From Streptomyces sp. CB02400 (GTDB taxonomy: Bacteria > Actinomycetota > Actinomycetes > Streptomycetales > Streptomycetaceae): DNA of 64,000 nucleotides. Every line of letters begins with the position of its first letter. Position 1 is the stretch's first letter. Below, piece by piece: positions 58,785-64,000 of the stretch. Below the pieces are notes generated by a model that ran no database searches, was not told the origin of the DNA, and was given only the letters and a program-made list of their open reading frames with translations. The DNA is taken from contig NZ_LIWB01000018.1 in the NCBI RefSeq assembly GCF_001905725.1, forward strand, positions 133,616 to 197,615. Reading direction: 5' to 3'. A program made the position numbers and the translations under genes.

Positions 58785-58946
58785 TTCGCCCCCGCCGCCC
58801 CTTCCCGTCCCGAACCCGGGGCTCCGCCCCGGACCCCGCTCCTCAAACGCCGGAGGGGCTGAAACTTAGCCCCTCCGGCGTTTGAGGAGCGGGGGCCCGG
58901 GGGCAGCGCCCCCGGGATGGGACGGGTAAGGGCGGCGGGGGCGAAA
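58785..58946. terminator. Giant inverted repeat of family B between convergent genes
   Basis: A 76-base arm (58785-58860: TTTCGCCCCCGCCGCC ... CTCCTCAAACGCCGGAGGGGCT) is followed after seven bases by its near complement (58868-58946). It can form a 70-bp-plus hairpin with nested stems (CCGGGGC-TCC-GCCCCGG; CCCGGGGGC-AGC-GCCCCCGGG). It starts 4 bases past glycerate kinase and ends 4 bases before the end of the aminotransferase gene, so it should terminate both. Confidence 0.9.
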
Positions 58947-58950
58947 GAAG

Positions 58951-60324
58951 TCACTCCCGGGCGGAGGTGTCCGGGACGCAGCGGCCGTCCACCGTCCGGT
59001 AGTTCCAGCGGGCGCCGTCCCGCACGAGCTCCCGCACCGCCCGTACGAACCGCTCCACGTGCTCATCGGGCGTCCCCGCCCCAAAGCTGACCCGAATCGC
59101 GTTGAGCGACTTCTCACCGGGCCCCGCCTCAGGCGCCCCGCACTCCCCCTGCGCCCGCGCATCACCACCGAGCAGCGTACGCACCAGCGGATGCGCGCAG
59201 AACAACCCGTCCCGCACACCGATTCCGTACTCCGCGGACAGCGCCGCCGCGAAGTGGGAGCTGTTCCAGCCCTCCACGACGAAGGAGAGCACACCGACGC
59301 GCGGGGCGTCGTCCCCGAACAGGGACAGGAACCGCACCTCGGACACGTCCGCGAGCCCTTCGCGCACCGCCCGGACCAGCCGCTCCTCACGCGCGGCCAG
59401 CGCCTCGAACCCGGCCTCGGTGAGCGCCTTGCAGGCGGACGCGACGGCGTAGGCACCGATGACGTTGGGCGAGCCGGCCTCGTGGCGGGCGGCGCTGTCG
59501 TGCCACTCCACGTCCACTCCCCCGTCCTCGCGCCGGGTGACCTTGCGGCTGGCGCCGCCGCCCGCGAGGTAGGGCTCGGCCTCCCGGAGCCAGTCGGCGC
59601 GGCCGGCCAGCACACCGGAGCCGAAGGGGGCGTACAGCTTGTGCCCGGAGAAGGCGACCCAGTCCACGTCCAGGTCGGTCACCGAGACGGCGTGGTGCGG
59701 GGCGAGCTGGGCGGCGTCCAGCACGATCCGCGCGCCGTGCGCGTGCGCGGCGGCGGCCAGTTCCCGTACGGGCCACAGCTCGCCGGTGACGTTGGAGGCG
59801 CCGGTGACGCAGACCAGGGCGGGGCCGTGGGGATCACGGTCGGCGAGGGCGCGCTCCAGGGTCTCGACGGCCTGGCGGGGGCTGCGCGGGGCGTCCAGGT
59901 AGGTGACGCGCGCGTCCCGCCAGGGCAGCAGGGAGGCGTGGTGCTCGGTCTCGAAGACGAAGACCTCGCAGCCGTCGGGGAGCGCGGCGGCGAGGAGGTT
60001 GAGGGAGTCGGTGGTGGACCGGGTGAACACCACCTGGTCCCCGGTACGGCAGTCGAGGAACCCGGCGACGGTCCGGCGGGCGTTCTCGAACAGGTCGGTG
60101 GAGAGCTGGGAGAGGTATCCGGCGCCCCGGTGGACGCTGCCGTAGTACGGCGCGTAGGCGGCCACGTCGTCCCAGACCCGCTGGAGGGCGGGGGCGCTGG
60201 CGGCGTAGTCGAGGGCGGCGTAGGTGACCTCGCCCCCGGTGACGAGGGGAACGGTGACGTCCCGGCCGAGGACGGGCAGCGGGGCACAGACGGACTGGTC
60301 GGCGGCAACGGTGGAAACGGACAT
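58951..60324 (-). CDS. Cysteine-desulfurase-like class V aminotransferase
   Basis: A 457-residue PLP enzyme of the aminotransferase class V group: ALDYAASAPAL...VHRGAGYLSQLSTDLFENARRTVAGFLD, FTRSTTDSLNLLAAAL, RIVLDAAQLAPHHAV, DVDWVAFSGHKLYAPFGSGVLAG (Lys Schiff base in SGHKLYAPFG), SPNVIGAYAVASACKALTEAG. The last residues carry extra Cys (GLFCAHPLVR, GECGAP). Longer than IscS/SufS and without neighbouring isc/suf genes, so its sulfur acceptor is unknown. ATG at 60324 with GGGAG at eight bases. Confidence 0.9.
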   Translation of the reverse strand: MSVSTVAADQSVCAPLPVLGRDVTVPLVTGGEVTYAALDYAASAPALQRVWDDVAAYAPYYGSVHRGAGYLSQLSTDLFENARRTVAGFLDCRTGDQVVFTRSTTDSLNLLAAALPDGCEVFVFETEHHASLLPWRDARVTYLDAPRSPRQAVETLERALADRDPHGPALVCVTGASNVTGELWPVRELAAAAHAHGARIVLDAAQLAPHHAVSVTDLDVDWVAFSGHKLYAPFGSGVLAGRADWLREAEPYLAGGGASRKVTRREDGGVDVEWHDSAARHEAGSPNVIGAYAVASACKALTEAGFEALAAREERLVRAVREGLADVSEVRFLSLFGDDAPRVGVLSFVVEGWNSSHFAAALSAEYGIGVRDGLFCAHPLVRTLLGGDARAQGECGAPEAGPGEKSLNAIRVSFGAGTPDEHVERFVRAVRELVRDGARWNYRTVDGRCVPDTSARE

Positions 60325-60426
60325 GACACAACTCCCGGCGAGGCAGGCGGAATCCCCGCGCGAGCGCACATCGCTCAAGCGCGGAAGGAAGAGAAAAGGG
60401 GTGCGCGGAGGCGGGGCTCGGCAGCC

Positions 60427-60521
60427 CTAACGCATTCGCTTGCTCACGGAAGACTCCTCGACGACCAGGACCCCTGGTGTGCGAGGGGTCCGCGCTTGCC
60501 GTGAGCCTTGCTGCTCACGGC
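60427..60521 (-). ncRNA. Structured 5' leader with two hairpins and a micro-ORF
   Basis: Two perfect hairpins: GCCGTGAGC-CTTGCT-GCTCACGGC (60498-60521) and GGACCCCT-N8-AGGGGTCC (60468-60491). Next on the minus strand is GAGGAG, six bases, then a six-codon GTG frame (MSKRMR, 60447 to stop 60427). A GTG frame starting in the first hairpin (from 60518 approx.) reads SSKAHGKRGPLAHQGSWSSRSLP with a good context too. It lies 100-200 bases before the class V aminotransferase. I do not recognise a known riboswitch family. Confidence 0.45.
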
Positions 60522-60744
60522 CTGGTCTTCACCCGGGGCACCCCGCCACGGACGGAGGGTTGCCGGACAGCCGGCCGGGGCCTGATGGCTGTCACTCATG
60601 ACCTGAACGGAAAAGTACGCGAAATGATCGACGCCCCGCAACCCATGTCCGGATCGCGGAACATCCCACCGCCGGGCGGCAGGGTCTGCCCGGCGGATCG
60701 CCCCGGAGGAAACCGGCGGTGCCTCGCAGCCCCGGTGTGCGGAG

Positions 60745-61020
60745 GCGATGGGGCCCCGCGCATGGGGGCCTCCGCATGGAGGCCCGCACACGGAGGACCG
60801 CACGCGGGGGCTCGCACATGGGAACCGCACATGAGGGCCCCGCACACGGAGGGCACACACATGAGGGACCCGCGCAGGGAGTCCCCACATGGGGGAGGGC
60901 CCCATCATGGGGTCCCACATGGGAGGGCCGCACATGAGCGGCCTCTACATGGGAGGCACCACATGGGGGCCACACATGGCCCTCATGTGGGTCCGCATAG
61001 AGGGCCCGCACATGGGGTCC
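60745..61020. repeat. Degenerate 14-bp tandem array (CACATGGGGG units)
   Basis: About 19-20 imperfect units of 13-15 bases, each like CGCACATGGGGGCC, start near 60745, 60759, 60773, 60787, 60801, 60815, 60828, 60843, 60858, 60873, 60886, 60902, 60916, 60931, 60946, 60960, 60973, 60994 and 61009; the word CACATG appears nine times. A CATGTG lies at 60984. The array is between trpD and the aminotransferase leader. Frames on all six readings run open through it because no stops occur in the unit, and 14 is not a multiple of three, so it is not coding. Confidence 0.9.
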
Positions 61021-61110
61021 CCCGCTCGAGCGAAGCCGAGCGTGCGACTGCAGAGCACTGGGGGGTGCGCACCGGACCCCGTGCCCCCGGCACCCCCCGC
61101 CGGGCAGGCC

Positions 61111-62175
61111 CTACGCGTTGCTGACGGTCACCCAGCGTTCCAGGAGCCGCTTGGCGGCTCCCGAGTCGATCGACTCGGCCGCCTTAGCCATTCCGGTGCG
61201 GATCTGTTCCGTCAGGGTGCCGCCGCCCGGCTCCAGGGCCACCAGTGCCGCCGCCGAGTTCAGCAGCACCGCGTCCCGTACGGGGCCCGGTTCGCCGTCG
61301 AGGAGCCGGCGGGCGACCTCGGCGTTGTAGGAGGCGTCGGCGCCGCGCAGCGCCTCCACGGGCACCAGTTCGATGCCGACGTCACGCGGGTCGAAGGCCT
61401 CCTCGGTGACCTTGCCGTCGCGGACCACCCACACCCGGGAGGTGGCGGTGGTCGTCAGCTCGTCGAGTCCGTCGTCGCCGCGGAACACCAGCGAGGAGTG
61501 GCCGCGCTCGGCGAACACCCCGGCCATGATGGGCGCCATCCGCAGGTCGGCGACCCCGACGGCCTGTGCCTTGACCCGTGCCGGGTTGGCCAGCGGGCCG
61601 AGGAAGTTGAACACCGTGCGGACACCGAGCTGGCCCCGCGCGGCGGCCACATGGCGCAGCGCCGGGTGGAACTTCACCGCGAAGCAGAAGGTGATCCCGG
61701 CCTCCTCGGCGACCTCGGCCACCCGCTTCGGCGTCAGCTCCAGATTGACGCCGAGCTTCTCCAGGACGTCGGAGGCGCCGGACGCGGAGGACGCGGCCCG
61801 GTTGCCGTGCTTGACGACCTTCGCGCCGGTGCCGGCCACCACGATCGAGGACATCGTGGAGATGTTCACCGTCTTGGCGCCGTCGCCGCCGGTGCCGACG
61901 ATGTCGACCGTCTCGCCCGGCACCTCGATCACATGGGCGTGGTCGTACAGCGCCCGTACGCAGCCGGTGATCTCCTCGACGGTCTCGCCCTTGGCCCGCA
62001 GGGACACCGCGAACCCGGCGATCTGCACGTCGGTCGCCTCGCCGCGCATGATCAGGTCCATCGCCCAGGCGGTGTCCTCGGCGGTCAGGTCCCGGCCGTC
62101 CAGCAGTCCGTTCAGCAGGGCGGGCCAGGAACGGCCCGCCGCGGTGTCGCCTCCAGCGGGGGTCACAGCGCTCAT
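61111..62175 (-). CDS. trpD: Anthranilate phosphoribosyltransferase
   Basis: A 354-residue enzyme transferring phosphoribosyl from PRPP to anthranilate, second step of the Trp branch. GTGGDGAKTVNIST (PRPP binding), KHGNRAASSASGASDVLEKLGV, FCFAVKFHPALRHVAAARGQLGVRTVFNFLGPLANP and FRGDDGLDELT are family blocks. ATG at 62175 with AGGAG five bases before. Not linked to trpEG (40 kb away). Downstream of qcrB on the same strand, but separated by a strong terminator. Confidence 0.97.
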   Translation of the reverse strand: MSAVTPAGGDTAAGRSWPALLNGLLDGRDLTAEDTAWAMDLIMRGEATDVQIAGFAVSLRAKGETVEEITGCVRALYDHAHVIEVPGETVDIVGTGGDGAKTVNISTMSSIVVAGTGAKVVKHGNRAASSASGASDVLEKLGVNLELTPKRVAEVAEEAGITFCFAVKFHPALRHVAAARGQLGVRTVFNFLGPLANPARVKAQAVGVADLRMAPIMAGVFAERGHSSLVFRGDDGLDELTTTATSRVWVVRDGKVTEEAFDPRDVGIELVPVEALRGADASYNAEVARRLLDGEPGPVRDAVLLNSAAALVALEPGGGTLTEQIRTGMAKAAESIDSGAAKRLLERWVTVSNA

Positions 62176-62249
62176 GGCCGCTCCTGATGGTCGTAGAAGA
62201 GTCCGCGGACCCGGCAGGGTACCGGTGTCCACCCTATCCAGGTCCGGGG

Positions 62250-62296
62250 ACGGCGAAGGGCCCCCGTCCGCAGAACGGACGGGGGCCCTTCGCCGT
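62250..62296. terminator. Perfect 21-bp-stem terminator between qcrB and trpD
   Basis: Arms 62250-62270 and 62276-62296 (core GAAGGGCCCCCGTCCG) are exactly complementary around CAGAA. It is 33 bases past the qcrB stop on the minus strand and is the strongest simple hairpin of the window. Confidence 0.93.
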
Positions 62297-62329
62297 CGTG
62301 TGGCGACTGGGGTGAGGCGCTGAAGGTGA

Positions 62330-63967
62330 TCAGTGGTGGCCGTGGCCGCTCGTGATCTCCTTGTACTCCTCGACGGTCGGCTTCGGGATCTGGGCGTCCT
62401 CGCCGTAGTAGCCCTTGCTCAGCTTGGCGCGCAGCTTCTCGGTCGCCTTCACCTTGCGCCGGACGCCGTTCTCGTCGACCTCCGGGCCGATCTCGGCCGG
62501 CTTGTACTGCTCGTGCGCGGTGAGGGTGTACATCTGCTCCTGGCTGAGCGGCTCGTGCACCTCGATGAACTCACCGTGCGGCAGGCGCTTGATGATGCCC
62601 GACTCGCGGCCGTGCAGCACCTTGTCCTTGTCCCGGCGCTGGAGGCCGAGGCAGATCCGCTTGGTGACGACGAACGCGACGACCGGTCCCGCGAAGAAGC
62701 CGATCCGGACGAACCAGGTGACCGCGTTGATCGAGAGGTTGAAGTGCGTGGCGAAGATGTCGTTGCCACCACCGATCAACATGATCATGTACGCCGTGAC
62801 CCAGGCGACGCCGAAGGCCGTACGGGTCGGGGCGTTGCGGGGCCGGTCCAGGATGTGGTGCTCGCGCTTGTCCCCGGTGATCCAGGACTCGATGAACGGG
62901 TAGAGCGCGATGATCCCCAGGAAGAGACCGAAGATCACCAGCGGGACGAAGACGCCCAGGACCAGGGTGTGGCCCCAGAAGTTGATCTCCCAGCCGGGCA
63001 TGGCGCGGACCAGGCCCTCGGCGAAGCCCATGTACCAGTCGGGCTGGGCGCCCGTGGAGACCATGTCCGGACGGTACGGGCCCAGGGCCCAGATCGGGTT
63101 GATGGACGCGATGCCGGCGATCAGGGCGGTGAAGCCGAAGACCAGGAAGAAGAAGCCTCCCGCCTTGGCCATGTAGACCGGCAGCAGCGGCATGCCCACG
63201 ACGTTCTTGTTGGTCCGTCCGGCACCCGCGAACTGCGTGTGCTTGTGGTAGAAGACCAGGATCAGGTGGGCGACCACCAGGCCGAGCATGATGCCCGGCA
63301 GCAGCAGGATGTGGATCGAGTAGAACCGCGCGACGAAGTCGGTGCCGGGGAACTCTCCGCCGAACAGGAACATCGAGATGTACGTGCCGACGATCGGCAC
63401 GGACAGGATCGCGCCCTGGGTGAAGCGGACACCGGTTCCGGAGAGCAGGTCGTCCGGCAGCGAGTAACCGGTGAAACCGGTGAACATGCCGAGGACGAAC
63501 AGCAGGAAGCCGAACAGCCAGTTGATCTCACGCGGCTTGCGGAACGCGCCGGTGAAGAAGACGCGCATCATGTGCACGAACATGCCGGCCAGGAAGATGA
63601 CCGCGGCCCAGTGGTGGATCTGCCGGATCAGCAGACCGCCACGGACGTCGAAGCTGATGTCCAGCGTCGACTTGTAGGCCTCACTCATCAGCTGTCCCTG
63701 CAGCGGGACGTAACTGCCGTGGTACTCCACCTCGTTCATCGAGGGGTGGAAGAACAGCGTCAGGTACACACCCGTGAGGATGATGATGAGGAAGCTGTAG
63801 AGGCAGATCTCGCCCAGCATGAAGGACCAGTGGTCCGGGAAGATCTTGCGCATGTTGGCCTTGGCCAGGGAGTAGATCCCCAGCCGGCCGTCGGCCCAGT
63901 CGGCGACGCGCTCGCCGGCCGGTGCCTTCCCGCGTGAGCGGGACTCGGGGGTCGTCGTAGTACTCAT
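62330..63967 (-). CDS. qcrB: Cytochrome b subunit of the bcc complex (QcrB)
   Basis: A 545-residue actinobacterial cytochrome b, the menaquinol-oxidising core of complex III that joins a bcc-aa3 supercomplex. Two bis-His haem sites: RQIHHWAAVIFLAGMFVHMMRVFF (His118/119 and 132), SIHILLLPGIMLGLVVAHLILVFYHKH. GAQPDWYMGFAEGLVR is the PEWY-like quinol loop (PDWY). Eight or nine membrane helices. The C-terminal 130 residues form the extended polar tail of actinobacterial QcrB. ATG at 63967 has GGGAG upstream. The qcrC and qcrA genes would lie beyond the window edge. Confidence 0.98.
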   Translation of the reverse strand: MSTTTTPESRSRGKAPAGERVADWADGRLGIYSLAKANMRKIFPDHWSFMLGEICLYSFLIIILTGVYLTLFFHPSMNEVEYHGSYVPLQGQLMSEAYKSTLDISFDVRGGLLIRQIHHWAAVIFLAGMFVHMMRVFFTGAFRKPREINWLFGFLLFVLGMFTGFTGYSLPDDLLSGTGVRFTQGAILSVPIVGTYISMFLFGGEFPGTDFVARFYSIHILLLPGIMLGLVVAHLILVFYHKHTQFAGAGRTNKNVVGMPLLPVYMAKAGGFFFLVFGFTALIAGIASINPIWALGPYRPDMVSTGAQPDWYMGFAEGLVRAMPGWEINFWGHTLVLGVFVPLVIFGLFLGIIALYPFIESWITGDKREHHILDRPRNAPTRTAFGVAWVTAYMIMLIGGGNDIFATHFNLSINAVTWFVRIGFFAGPVVAFVVTKRICLGLQRRDKDKVLHGRESGIIKRLPHGEFIEVHEPLSQEQMYTLTAHEQYKPAEIGPEVDENGVRRKVKATEKLRAKLSKGYYGEDAQIPKPTVEEYKEITSGHGHH

Positions 63968-64000
63968 CCGCGCTCCCAGAAGGCAGGACCGACGGGCTCT

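Noticed and set aside
60325..60521. SAM or other known sulfur-linked riboswitch before the aminotransferase
   Set aside because: None of the SAM-I, SAM-II or SAM-IV core sequences is present; kept only as an unassigned structured leader.
60745..61020. A CRISPR array
   Set aside because: Units are directly adjacent with no unique spacers, too short and too degenerate; no cas genes in the window.
60477..61124. Open frames through the 14-bp array giving His/Gly/Pro/Met-rich peptides (PHMRAPHTEG-like)
   Set aside because: All six frames are open because the unit has no stops; the period is not a multiple of three and no ribosome site fits.
1..64000. tRNA, rRNA, insertion sequences, integrase or prophage genes
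   Set aside because: None recognised; no transposase or integrase motifs were seen in any frame.

Overview
The window is chromosomal DNA of a Streptomyces-type actinomycete. Evidence seen directly: very high GC with strong third-position G/C bias, frequent GTG and some TTG starts, GTGA/ATGA stop-start overlaps, GGAGG-type ribosome sites, only one TTA codon noticed in a gene, and actinobacterial families (DUF3040, SAV_6107 HEPN, Rv2175c-type wHTH, PASTA kinase, class II DAHP synthase, ROK glucokinase, actinobacterial QcrB). From memory, the gene order from glkA to qcrB matches Streptomyces coelicolor SCO2126-SCO2148 gene for gene.

Layout. 1-11.1 kb: 5'-truncated transglutaminase-like membrane protein, DUF3040 protein, SAM methyltransferase, HEPN-like protein, a TetR-controlled ABC/YhgE export cassette with a 28-bp palindromic operator, an FAD-dependent desaturase-like oxidoreductase and a Tyr/Gln-rich membrane protein. 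11.1-17.5 kb: metF and thiE on the minus strand, an Rv2175c-like DNA-binding protein, a ferredoxin-reductase-like flavoprotein, and a TPP-riboswitch-controlled thiO-thiS-thiG operon. 17.7-26.8 kb: PASTA Ser/Thr kinase, endonuclease IV, a sulfite-oxidase-like protein, bacterioferritin with its ferredoxin (bfd behind an iron box), class II DAHP synthase, and a divergent fused anthranilate synthase behind a classical trp attenuator (leader peptide with three adjacent Trp codons plus a 12-bp terminator stem), then a D-2-hydroxyacid dehydrogenase. 26.9-32.1 kb: a NarL-type two-component pair, PlsC-like acyltransferase, esterase, acidic membrane protein and an EEP-family nuclease/phosphatase.

32.2-37.3 kb looks accessory: Rrf2 regulator, MFS exporter (with an in-frame TTA codon), GNAT, two SDRs and a LysR regulator, lying between core genes. 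37.4-46.6 kb: glkA, its DUF5304 partner, a P-loop-degenerate ArsA-like ATPase, SRPBCC protein, metallophosphoesterase, acyl-CoA synthetase, PimB-like GT4 and GT87 glycosyltransferases. 46.8-53.4 kb: metallopeptidase-like lipoprotein, two NlpC/P60 hydrolases, NYN-domain protein, zinc ribbon, rhomboid protease and a stand-alone Lrp/AsnC ligand domain. 53.7-58.8 kb: small secreted protein, OmpR-type two-component system, DASS-like transporter and glycerate kinase, with similar 11-bp direct repeats in front of the first gene and of the transporter. 58.9-64.0 kb: cysteine-desulfurase-like enzyme behind a structured leader and a ~14-bp tandem array, trpD, and qcrB.

Much of the core order parallels the Mycobacterium tuberculosis Rv2166c-Rv2196 neighbourhood (wHTH Rv2175c, PknL, DAHP synthase, acyltransferase, ArsA-like, SRPBCC, FadD15, PimB', NlpC/P60, TrpD, QcrB), pointing to an old actinobacterial cell-envelope/aromatic/respiratory block. 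Several dispersed hairpin-bearing repeats occupy the intergenic regions.
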